Positions 22,445 through 40,959 of a DNA stretch of 64,000 nucleotides are shown piece by piece (position 1 is the stretch's first letter; each line of letters opens with the position of its first letter). The notes under the pieces are model-generated. The model saw only the letters and a program-made list of their open reading frames with translations. It made no database searches and had not been told where the DNA came from. Origin of the DNA: Piscicola geometra (Eukaryota; Annelida; Clitellata; Hirudinida; Piscicolidae). The position numbers were made by a program, and so were the translations under genes. The stretch covers positions 4,466,801 through 4,530,800 of the forward strand of contig OX030957.1 in the NCBI GenBank assembly GCA_943735955.1, written 5' to 3'.

Positions 22445-24708
22445 ATGGCCGTTTTTAAGCATTATCTCATCCCTTTGTTGGGGTTGCTGCTATTCATTGG
22501 AGTTGTCTTTTCTCAAGAAAATTGTCCTCCGTTTTGTAGCGACATTTTTTTGGATAAGGTAAAGACTTTACGTAGAGTTTCCTTCCTTGAATATTCAAAC
22601 CCGTTTTTAATTTGAACTAAAAAAATTGTTAAACTTGTTCTTTCAAATTAATATAAAGATTTCATGAATAAAATTAGTTAATGTATTTTGTTTTAATACT
22701 TGTTATGTAACATTTTTTACAGGTGAAAGCTGATTTGTGTGTTGGAAAATGTAGCCCTAGCTACAACCCGAATGCCGCTTTCGACAGTTGTCTCAAAGGT
22801 TGAGGATCACATGCTTCAGTATTTTTGTATAATACATGTCTTGAGATAATAAATGTTTTGTTAAATTTTGTTTTTCGACTTTTTTATAATAATGAATAGT
22901 TAAATAAATAATTATTTAAGTTTAATTAATTTGAGTTTCTTATTGTTCTATAGTTAAAAATACTTAACAGCGCTTAATTAGTTTTTAATTTGTCTTTAAT
23001 ACTTCCTCATCTTCATCATTCATCCTTATTCCATTATTTTCATTGAAACTGATAATTAAATATTAAATGATTTTGATCAATTATTTATAATTACCATAAG
23101 TTTGCTTGAGCAAGAATCCTGAAGCCTCAGAGCTATGCAGCTTCAACTGCAAGCAAAATGCCAAGGTTTCATCATTTTAGAATTTATAAAGTTGATAATA
23201 TAAACTTTATTCTGTTCATCCATCATTATAAACAAACGATCTGAGTTTTTCTTCATTCTTAAAAATTCATTGAGATTTTAAAATTTAGAGTTTTATCAAT
23301 TCAACTAGCCTGGAACCACAAATCCATTGCCTAGGACGAGAAGACAGAGAGCAAGGCAGTTGAGGTCAAACTGCCAACCAATTCAGACATCAGCCCTGAT
23401 CTCTCTTTTGACCTTTCCTCAACCATGGCAAAGGTATTTTTTCACTATTAATTCAAGCAAGCTCAATTAACTAATGATCTTGAACCACATATTTAATATT
23501 CATTATCATGCGCCTCGGGTCTTTTATGTTTTATCCGATTTTAATTTGCAAATGTGTTCTTCGTGTTAATATTTTTTCTATTATATAGCATCGTTAGGAA
23601 GTGATGCATGGTTTGCTCAGGATGGCTTGCTCAAGCCTTCAACCGATTCACAGGTGCACTCGTACATGAACGGCTTGTTTGGTGGCTTTGCTGGCGACAA
23701 CGGCGACAACAACTTCATGCCACCCTTTGACCTGCCCACCAACACCATCCATGAGGCCAAGAAGCAGCAGGAGGGTGGTGGCACAGTGCAAGAGGGCAAG
23801 GAAGTGAAGGAAGCAGCTGACGGGGGTGTGCAGGTGAGGGTGTGGAGGCTCGGAGGCGATGGTGTCGACGAGAAGGCAGTTGAGAACACCAATGAGAAGG
23901 CAGTGTCTTCTGTAGGTGGAAAAGATGAGAAGATGAAAGAGCAAGAAGAAGCTAAGCCGTCCGATGAAGTGCAGTTCCCTTTCGGGGAACAACCGACCTG
24001 GCACCGCTTCATCATCATCAAGAAGATCCCCATCTTCTCCATCTTCAAGCAGCCCTCCAAGGAAGAAACAGTGTCTGGTGCGTGTTTGGGAGCAGCCACT
24101 TGGTCATGTTCTGAATCCTTTAAGGATCTGCAGAGAAGTATCTCCCTCAAAGGCTAAACAACTATAATATAGCCAATATAAAAACATACAACGAAACATT
24201 AAAACCTTCATTTGCCACTCTCACCACCCACCCGCGCAGAACAAGAGAAAGCGCGTAAGTCGACTTTCTTCTCGTTCTTCGGCAGGCCGCACCCGGAGAG
24301 ACCGTCTTGTTCGTGGAGGAGACCAGTGACGTTCGCCCTGTGCGCCCTCCTCTTCATCGCCTCCACGTGGTACTGCATGGCCAAGCTGGTCGCCTACAGG
24401 ACTCGCTGGGTCCAGGTGCGTGGTGTTTTTTTCCCAGTGCATGGAGATTGCCGATAGGATCTTTTTCATTTTCATTTTTCATAATCTTTATTATTAATAT
24501 CATCATCATTATTATTCTTTTTCGGCTGTGACTGCAGGAGGCTGCAGTGATGAGGGCCACTTCTGACGACTTCGAGTACCTCATTCCGATCGACGAGAAG
24601 TTGGTCTTTCTGGATGGTGACTCGAAGTTGTCAATCAACCATGAGGCCACGCCCCCTCCCCCCTATAAGGCCGCCCCCAAGGCGCCTTCAGCCGTATTGG
24701 AGGTGTGA
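22445..24708 (+). CDS. Unrecognised type I membrane protein (385 aa, 7 exons)
   Basis: Proposed exons are 22445-22558, 22723-22798, 23101-23165, 23335-23433, 23621-24077, 24240-24415 and 24538-24708, in phase throughout. Residues 1-23 are a signal peptide. A Cys-rich part follows (CPPFC, CVGKC, SCLKVCL, CSFNCKQ). The long exon 5 encodes an acidic, low-complexity region rich in Glu, Lys and Gly. Residues 299-321 form one membrane helix (VTFALCALLFIASTWYC). The tail contains PPPPY (368-372), a PPxY-type WW-binding motif. I do not recognise the family. The weakest joins are exon 2-3 and exon 4-5. Exon 2 can also read GGT TGA as a stop, followed by AATAAA near 22847, so a short secreted 64-residue isoform or a separate gene is possible. 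Confidence 0.5.
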
Positions 24709-25910
24709 GTTGTGCTTAAGAGAGGGGTGATGTGGGTGTTATGGTGTAGGTGGTAGTAGTAGTAGTAGTAGTGATCATGGTAGTAGTAGTGGTGTTGGTG
24801 GTATTTATAATTAATATTGGCTTTTTTGTGATTTTATCTGTCTGTTACGAATGCAGTGGTTTAGACAGTGGTAGTGCCGACAATGTATCTATTACGAAGA
24901 TGGTAGTGATGACTGATGCTGGGTAGTTTGAAAAAGTATTCAAAAAAAAGTAAAAATCAATTGAGAGACGCAAGCACGGGCTCAGAGAGACAACGGACTC
25001 TATTTACGAAAAACTCTACACTTTCCAATTTGTAGCAATTCTAAGTTATTTGTTTTTTTCTTTCCACACTTGCACCACATATGACTCGTGCGATGGCAGA
25101 GTGGTGAGTTGTTTTGTGGGAAAAGATGCTGTCTCGGTTGTGGCTTGTTAAAAACAGTGAAATGGCGTAATAAGAAAGTTACAAAGAATGAAGGAAAGGT
25201 AACGACTCACCCCATCCCAAAGAATCGGTGTCAAAACTATGGTGAAGGTTCTAGCTGTTGCCCTTTCCCACCTGCTTCTCTCACATTAAACTTTCCGCAC
25301 TTTTGTTTCACACATTGCTAACTGACATTATTTCTTTTCGAAGCTTTCAATTTTGTGGGAAGTATTTCTTGACAATGCGTCACAAAAATTAATATATCTT
25401 AACCCTTGATAAATCTGGTTTGGATTGTAATGAATAGAGGTGATGATTGTGATTGTATTGTTATCATCACTGCTTCAATTCAAGTTATATTATATTTGGT
25501 TGTGAACATCAATAGTTACTAAATTCTTCTAAATTATAATACATATTGATGATTGAATTAATATCTGTTTGGACATGTAATTTCCTTATTTTATAGAGAA
25601 TTGCTTATTAATGCTATAAATTAAATTTTTGGATTACGTAACATCTTAAAATACGACCTCTTATCACACAGTGTACCATAACAGGTTTTGAACATCATAA
25701 ACTTTTGAGGTTGCTTAATAAAAAGAGCAAAATATTGAGTTTTTATTTTCTCTAAATTATCATATTAGTGGAAAAGAAATGATAAAATATCCTAAAAATT
25801 AATATAATTGAACGACTAACTTGAGTAGCAGCTAAAGCTGTCTGATATAAAACTAAAGAATTGAAATGTATACTATATTACATGTTACTTGAATATTATT
25901 TTTTATTCTA
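24709..25910. other. Intergenic, no gene seen
   Basis: Short GTA/GTG-rich stretch near 24750-24800, then AT-rich sequence. No conserved frame. Confidence 0.5.
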
Positions 25911-25917
25911 ACGCAAA

Positions 25918-26547
25918 ATGGTGAATGAAACCAATATTAATAACAACTTTTGTCCAAGAAAATTCATCGTATTGGTGAAACAATTCCACGATGGAATGCA
26001 AGCCAGAGTCCAGGACAGTGGAGAATCATCTGACCCTTTCCCAGTCACGAACGGAGTCAAGCAAGGCTGCGTTCTGGCACCAACTCTGTTCAGCCTTATG
26101 TTTTCAGCCATGCTAACCGATGCCTTCAGAGATGAGGTGGCTGGTGTCAATCTAAAGTACCGCACAGATGGCAAACTGTTCAACCTTCGGAGGCTCCAGG
26201 CAAAAACCAAAGTTACGACAGACATCATCAGAGACCTCCTGTTTGCTGATGACTTCGCCCTCAACGCTGTCTCAGAAACCGACATGCAACGCAGCGTAAA
26301 CCTGTTCTCCAGCGCCTGCACAAACTTTGGTCTGACGATCAGCACCAAGAAGACTGAAGTCCTTTATCAGCCAGCACCCGGAAAGCCCTACGTTGAGCCT
26401 AACATCACGGTCAATGGACAAAAACTCAACACAGTGGACCGGCTCACCTACCTAGGCAGTACACTATCCCAAAGTGTCACTATCGATGACGAGGTGAACG
26501 TCAGGATTGCTAGAGCCAGTTCCACCTTTGGCAGGCTGTACAAATGA
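25918..26547 (+). mobile_element. LINE reverse-transcriptase fragment
   Basis: A 630-base open frame encodes part of a non-LTR reverse transcriptase: QFHDGMQARVQDSGESSDPF, NGVKQGCVLAPTLFSLMF, then LLFADDFAL (the catalytic FADD), FGLTISTKKTEVLYQ and LTYLGSTLS. Homology appears to begin about 10 residues in and stops abruptly at FGRLYK, so both ends are missing. The piece is richer in GC than its flanks and has no internal stop, which suggests fairly recent arrival. I saw no target duplication or tail. The exact clade is uncertain. Confidence 0.85.
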
Positions 26548-26972
26548 GTTTTTATCCAAATAAGTGTCAAATTTCAACAAATACTAATGATGCTGTAAAT
26601 CAATTCAATCAATGCTTGATAATAGAACAAAAATAGTTGAAAATATGTACCAGTAAAACATACGCATTTAAAAACAATATAGCAGCATTATAATACTATT
26701 ATTACTAGAATTTCAAGGTTCAATACTTTTCATAAATGCATTTAAAGATTTAACTTTTTTATTCAAAAAAAATAAAATATAATTAAATACGTTTTTCAAT
26801 TATTTTTGTTATTCCTAAACGCCCGATGATCATGCTCTATTGCGTTTTAAAAATCAGGTTTTTTATAAACGCAATCTTTTTCCTTATTGATTCGGGCGAA
26901 ATGGCTTCGCACAAAACTTTTTAGGATTTTTTTAAAAAGTTCACACAGCGTCTTCTCTTTTTCCGAACAGCG

Positions 26973-29900
26973 TCATTTTTTCTTCATTACTCGAGAGTAA
27001 GCGCTTTCAGGCAAGTGATCAAGCTCCACGTAGTTGACTCCTGACTGGTTGGTAGAGGCAGTTGAATGCGTCTCTGAAATGAGTTCTAAGTAGGTAGGCT
27101 CAGTCATTTCATTTGCCTTGCTGTTGATATAGTGGGATGGGGGTTCAGCATAAGTAGGTTCACGGATTTCGTTTGGATTGCTGTTTATATAGTAAGGTGT
27201 GGATTCAGTTATTTCATTAGCACTGCGGTTAGCATGAGTGGGTGTGGATGTTTCTGTTGTCGTTTCCCGTAGTGAAAGTTTCGCCTTCTTGGAAAAACAA
27301 TTTAGGGAGCTGAAATTGATTGGATTATGTAAATTATTTTTTAAGGGAAACTGAAATTATAAAATTTTTTGAGAACTTTAAAATTTAATTAAGTTATTCT
27401 TAATTAATTTTACACTTTTTCCAAGTTCAACAATGCGAGTATGAATTCCTAATAGTTTAAATGACTTAAATTAGAAATATAGTTAACTGAATTGGTTCCA
27501 TGTCACAACTTTTGATGAAGAATTTTTTTTCATTTGGATCATATTAAAAATAAATCGAACTAAAAATAATAATAATCTTATTCTGGTCTGTACTTGCGGA
27601 AGAGCATGAAGACACAAGATGCCAGTGCGGCGAGAAGCAGAACACCAACTGCCACTCCAATGCCTGCCTTCGCTCCAGACGAGAGAGCTTTCGGAAATAT
27701 ATTTTTATCAATATAGAAATTTTAAAAAAGCAGTTAAATAAAATCATATAAAGAAAAAAAGATTATTTTTAATGTGACTTTGGATAGAAGGTCACAATAT
27801 ATTATATGACATTTTTGTTTCATTTGAAAGATGATCATGTTTTCTTTCATGAAACGCCTGTAATGTCGCTTACTGTTAGTTTTTTTCAGATTCTAAAAAA
27901 AGATTCATACTATTTGCCGTTGAGAAAAATGTCGGAGTTGATTCTATAAAAAAGCTGCTGATAGTTGACGTATTTGAAAATTAAAAAATATTCCAGAAAA
28001 TACTCTTTTTATTTGTTAACTATTCAGTTAGGTATTATGTTATTATATTTAAATTTAAAATTAAACAATAATTGCTTTTAAGTATATATTTCTTTTAATC
28101 CAATTTGTTTTACTAAATTTTTATTAATTGAAACACATGTAAATCAACGCACTGTTGGAATCGATTTTAGAATTACCAGTAGATGTCAAAGTGTTGGAAA
28201 AAGGTGTCTGAGTTGTTAGTGTAGGAGAATAAACTCTAAGGACGGGTGCATCTGTGAGTTTAAATATGCATAACGAAATGAATTAATAAAAACTTATATA
28301 TTTAATTAATTTTTTTTAAATACTATTGTCATTTTTATTCTTATTGAACTTTAAGTTTTATTTGTAAAATTTTAATTTAAAAAAACAAAAAAATGTTATT
28401 TATTTTTAATAATTAAACTTTTTTTTAATTTCTATCATAGATCTAAACCTTTTATATAAAAAATATTCACGTGTGAAACACATGTAAATCACTGTTGGTA
28501 TCGATTTTAGAATTACCAGTAGATGTCAAAGTCTTAGAAATTGTCGGAGGTTTTCCATAAGGTGAAGAAACATTAGGAACTGATGCATCTGAGAGTTAGA
28601 ATATACATAATGAAACGAATTCACTAAAACCTATATATGTAATATCTTTTTTTAATTTTTAATATAAAAAAACAAAACATTATTATTTATTTTTAATTAT
28701 GAAACTTTAAACAACATTTCTATCATATCTCTAAATCTTTTACAAAATTGACTTTACTAACGATTCATGCACACCACTAGTTTCTCTTCACTTGAGCAGT
28801 CTAAAGCCCACGTTCCCTCGGGTTTAACATAAGGGCATATGGGGCTGGGAAGGGGAGAAATCGGTTGGTCTTGTGACCAAGCTGTATAATCCACCAGCGT
28901 TCCTTCGATCAATATATTATTTGAGCTTTCGAAAATATATATATTATTTGTTAAACTTTTAAAATTAATTAACTCTTACAAAAATGTTTTAATTTAATTT
29001 TAAAGAATGATACACTTCAAAATATTTAAATTAGGAAAAACCAAATAGGACAGACGTCAAAGCTAACCTTTATTTTTCCATTTCAATGAGTTCTTCGACA
29101 GCCCTATCCAATACCTTGTGCCAGCACCCATGAACGTAAAAAACTTTCGATCGATCTTGAGCGTCTCGAACGTTGCTAACATAGAGTTTTGTCTTAGGCA
29201 TTCATTGGAAGCATCATACCAGCTTTTTGATTGACTCACCAAGATATAACACTCACGATTAACTTGATCCTGTGAACAAGTTTCTGTGTGTTTGAATGTT
29301 TTTTTTAGATAAGGCTATGCAGGAAACCATCGATTGGAATGACTGAATGGCTTCTTGAAAGTGTCGTTTTAACCGAAATTGCCCTGGTTGTAGTTTATAA
29401 TCGATACAAGGATAACCATACAATTACGACTGGTTGAGCTATTTCCTTTGTTTATACAAATATAAATTTTGATATTTTATGTAATCAACGTAAAGTGTGC
29501 AATGCAAAGTGTGCATTTATCAATTTCAAATTTAGTTTAATTGTTTAGGCATATTAGTTCAACATTTTGAGCATTGGAAAGTGACAACAAATAACCAAAC
29601 GCACTGAATCAGATTCCGTTTACACTAATCAAAGGTTCCCGTAAAAAAATATTTTTTATTAAAATGAACATTAAGGGTGTACGAAATATCAAGTATTTTA
29701 CCGAACGTCGTGAAACACCGCATCTAGGTAAATGATAGCTCACGGCTGCTCATCAGGGGTTCAAACAGGCAACCTTTGAGTAGCAGGTCTGACGATTTAC
29801 CATCTAAGCCAACCCGTTCACCCAAAGTTGTCGGCTACTGAGACTGGTGGGTTATTTGCCCAGACCCGGGATTGAACCAAGGACCTTTAGATCTACAGTC

Positions 29901-30654
29901 TAACCTTCCCATCTGAGCTACCTAGGCGACAACTAAGCAACTTAGACCGACAAGAGGTCAAAAGACTTCAAAATCAGTTATTATAGCTTATTAAAAATTT
30001 AATAAAAAGAATTGCTTTTAAATTTTTTATTATTTGCATTTTTGAATATTTGTTCAAGTAAATTACACTCACTTCTTTTGCATATAAATCCTCTCCAACT
30101 ATCTCTTGGAAGTGCTTCGAAGATAATGTCATTGCCAGTCTGATAAACAGCCGCAAAGTCGTTATTAGGATTATCTCTACCAAAAATATTTACATTGCTT
30201 GCACCTTTATAAAATTAATTGTTAACTATTAATTTGTGAAATAGAATGAAATATATATATTTATTTATTTATCAAATTTCCTATGATGTTTCTAGTTCTG
30301 AAAAGTAACAAGAGAAACCAATTGAAACCCACTTTTTTTTTTGTTAAGCCACATCCATCCAGACGTATCCACTTCCATATTCAAAAATGCTTTCAATTTT
30401 TGATTTTCAATAAGAGCTACAAAGTTTTGATTTTCAATAGTAGCTACAAAGTTTTGAAACAAGTCAGTCGTATCTTGATCATACAACTCCATGAGCCACC
30501 CTCCTTGGTCGCTGCAAGTTTTCCTCGCAGTCGTAATGTCTTGAGTGGTGCTGAAGTCACTGAAGATGCAGTAGTTGTTGTTGCATGATGGTGCCTGTTG
30601 TGAGTCCACAACTGTCGACCACAGCACCAGGAAAGCAAGCAGTAGTGACTTCAT
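26973..30654 (-). CDS. Transmembrane double C-type-lectin receptor with tyrosine-rich tail (471 aa, 8 exons)
   Basis: Exons in order are 30654-30333, 30204-30073, 29262-29068, 28902-28762, 28588-28493, 28251-28153, 27687-27594 and 27309-26973; every join keeps phase. Residues 1-18 are a signal peptide. CTLD1 (about 25-151) holds ARKTCSDQGGWLMELYD, WMWLNKK and SWRGFICKR. CTLD2 (about 152-263) holds CYILVSQSKSWYDASNEC, RYWIGLSKN, LVDYTAWSQDQP, GTWALDCS and LVVCMN. Neither has a clear EPN or QPD calcium site. Residues 264-328 are a Ser/Thr stalk from two duplicated exons. Residues 336-358 are a membrane helix. The tail (359-471) has Tyr 399, 400, 413, 420, 433, 453 and 464, including VNYVEL, SAYSRV, PTYLEL and two YINS. 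The last tail exon joins in exact phase (CGC AA|GTACAG to TTTCAG|C). The exon 2-3 join needs a secondary acceptor (ATCAAG|TT). A minus-strand AATAAA near 26757 follows. Confidence 0.75.
29745..29927 (-). mobile_element. Dimeric tRNA-derived SINE
   Basis: Minus-strand bases 29927-29858 fold as a tRNA: a seven-pair acceptor stem (GCCTAGG with TCTGGGC), a TAGCTCAGATGG A-box, a TTAGA/TCTAA anticodon stem with loop CTGTAGA (GTA, tyrosine-like) and B-box GGTTCAATCCC. A second, weaker tRNA-like unit (about 29820-29745) has TGGCTTAGATGG and GTTTGAACCCC. Tandem units and location inside a receptor intron point to a SINE, not a working tRNA gene. Confidence 0.6.
30402..30455 (-). repeat. In-frame 27-bp tandem duplication in CTLD1
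   Basis: Two 27-base units encode successive nonapeptides with the pattern N-F-V-A-x-I-E-N-Q. They lie inside exon 1 of the receptor gene and lengthen the loop before WMWLNKK. Confidence 0.85.
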
Positions 30655-30699
30655 ATCTTGTGTTTAATTTCGTTTAATTGAATATAAGATAAATAAATC

Positions 30700-32850
30700 A
30701 GTATTATTCTTGCTATTATTACAAATGTTTTTATCACCTATTTACCATTTTATTCTATTCATTTTATAAATTCTATTAAGCTAATTTATCATGTATTTTA
30801 CAAAATATATTTATGCTAGTTTCTTTATTTCTCACCATTTGATATTATGTTCTTTATCGCTTTACAAGTTAAATATTTCTTTTTAAATAACTTTGTTATA
30901 AAACTTGCGGTATAATTGAAATCCCGTGTTATTCCGATTCAGATGATTTTGAATTTAATAATTTTCAAAACATACAAAGGTTTATATTTGTTAGCTTGGT
31001 CGTACTTTTAACTATCAACCTTCCATTGTCTGGCTTTCGAATCGTCTATAGGAAGTGAAAAATACAAATTTACGGTAAGTTACCGCTTTCTCAAGCATGC
31101 CAAAAATACCATGGGAATAATTTGATGGATTGAATAGAAACCAAATGAAATAGAATAAAAATAAAGTGAAAAACAAAACTTCCCAAATACAACTTTTAAT
31201 TAAATTTCTCCTTTAAAGTTTAAATCTACTAAAAAAGTTAACTGATTAAATATTGATTTCTACGGTTACAACGTTTTTAAAACTATTTTCCGCTAAAAAA
31301 ACTAATTATTAAATATATAAAAACTTGTTTGATCTTGAAAAATTCTTTGTGAGTATCATTGTCAGTATTCGTTTTGAGATGTCTCTTCGAAAGAAAGCTA
31401 ATTTTGATGTTGATTTTTTTATTTAAAGAGCTCAATGGTCTTGTATCCTAACAAAATGAAGTTTTGTAAAAATGGATAAATAAATGGCGAAGCGTTGGAA
31501 TATTAAATAAGTCCGTTAACTCAATAGATAGAAGTGGCTGAAAAAGAAGATTTTGTGATTAAGTTGTGTAAGAAGTGTTGGTGTTGCAAATATTTTTTTT
31601 TCTTTTTAAGTTTGATAAATTATTTAAAACTCCCGTTTTATGAATCATAATCAGCAGTTATAACACGCTTTGAAATATTTTATAAATTTGTATTACAGCC
31701 AAAAATATAAGCCCAAATTATAATCAATCGGATGAAGCAGTAACATAAAAGAGTTAAATAAAGAATTGTAAATAATCTCTTAGAAGGTCTTAATTTTTTT
31801 ATATATATTTCATCGCGTAAATAACTTATTAATCATAATCGCCTGTAAATGACTCCAATCTCATTTAGGGGAGAAACAGTGTCTTCAACGCCTCGAAAGT
31901 GTAGTGTGGTGGAAGATGAGCCGCCTTGCCTAAAGAATGAAATCGCTCCATGACAAGTAAGCTGTGTCTTTTCAAGCATTCTCGAGTGGAGCTGAACGAA
32001 CCGAAGAAGTGAAGTGGTCGTACGCTGAATCGTTGTATCTGAGTTGTTGTGCTGAGAATCAAAAAGAAAAATACTTTTGAAAGCAAAGAGCATGGCAATG
32101 TAAGCTTCAATTTATGAAATGACCAAGGTGAAAACTGCGAGCTGAAAGAGTGATTCCAAGCATTCAAGCTTTAGAAGTCTTTGCGAAAAGCGTTGAATAC
32201 ATTTATAATTTGGTACATCTTCCTAACTTTTAATAATAATAAAATTTTAATAACTACTACTATGTCTTCCATTTATGAATCTAAATAGTTTTTTAAGTAT
32301 TTTTTAAATATAAATTAACTCTAAATTTAACACAATTTTGTCGAAAATATAATAGTCTTATTAGTTCAAACTCTCACACTCCGATTAGGCAAGTGCCAAC
32401 CCCACCAACAACACCACTCTCAACGTCTCCAACCACCCCTCCAACACCAAAACCAACACCAACAACGACACCTATTAAACTCTTAGAAGATCCATTACAC
32501 GTAGTTGTTGCAAGTTGCTACATACACAAATAATTCACCAAGCAAAATAATCTTGCCGACTAAAATATTGGTAATTAATAAATAAAAGTATTACGATAAT
32601 AAAAATGAATATATACGAATAAATAAATAAATAGACATATACAAAAATATCGCTTAAAATCCAAAACAGCTGCATCGAAGGCGCTTGAATGATGAATGAT
32701 ATTCTAGTGGAGGTATAAAAGGTGTGACGACGAGAACGAGTGGTGCGTAGGTAGTGAAATGCAGGAATCTTCAGAGAGAAGTAAATGCCACCAGTGTGAT
32801 GATGAAGACTGCCGAGCCATGCTCGCTAGGAACTCGTCGATACAAATTTA
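30700..32850. other. Intergenic between receptor and fatty-acid transporter genes
   Basis: Mostly AT-rich. It includes a Pro/Thr-coding run at about 32390-32500 and a TATAAAAGG box at 32714. No gene could be built. Confidence 0.5.
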
Positions 32851-33012
32851 CAAAAATAAATCCTCGGAAAAATAGATATTTTGTATTTATTTATACAAAA
32901 TAAATGAAATTTTTATAAATATTTGGAATACTTGCAATGAAAGAAAATAGGAAAATAAAGCAGGATGATAGAAAACCACGACAGGCGAACTCAGAAAGCA
33001 CTGCGATGATTG

Positions 33013-33057
33013 ACTCTATTGAGTCCGCTTCAACGGGAGAGAGAGAGAGAGAGAGAC
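33013..33057 (+). repeat. GA-rich run at the FATP stop codon
   Basis: A short (GA)n stretch in the 3' untranslated region, ending three bases before the stop codon. Confidence 0.7.
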
Positions 33058-33059
33058 GA

Positions 33060-40451
<7,392 letters not shown>

Positions 40452-40959
40452 TAAAAATCCGCAAAAAAAATATATTAGTATTTTCGTTCTTCTTGGATGT
40501 GTGTCGGCTCTTTCGGATAAAAACCATGAGACCTGTGAGGGTTAAAGCAGAGCATCCTTAACTGATTTAATGATTAAATTTTAATCAAAAGATTAATTAA
40601 GATTAATTCAAACAGTTCAATTTTACAAAGATTTAATGGAACATTATTCATTTATAAAATAGAATGTTATATCCTACTCTTGGAAGAAACATTTTTAATG
40701 GTGACACGATGTTGACCGGTTACAGCAAAGTGATCACTTAAATGTTTACTTCTCAACTGGAAACCAATGCAATGATTTTAAAGGTGCTCCTAAGTGTTGA
40801 GCAATATTAATTAGAATTTTAAAAACGAGTAACATTTTAATTTTTGACAATAATAGTTTTAAATATTAATAAATTATGTTAAATATTGAAAAATTATATT
40901 TTATTCTTGAAAAAAACATGATTTTAACTCTTATTAATAAATACAATCCAAAACAAAAC

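Noticed and set aside
23617..24150. 177-residue minus-strand frame
   Set aside because: Antisense shadow of exon 5 of the membrane-protein gene; the plus-strand exon joins in phase with neighbours and the antisense shows no domain.
29858..29927. Functional tRNA-Tyr gene
   Set aside because: No intron, adjacent degenerate second tRNA-like unit, and weak D-stem; a SINE is more likely.
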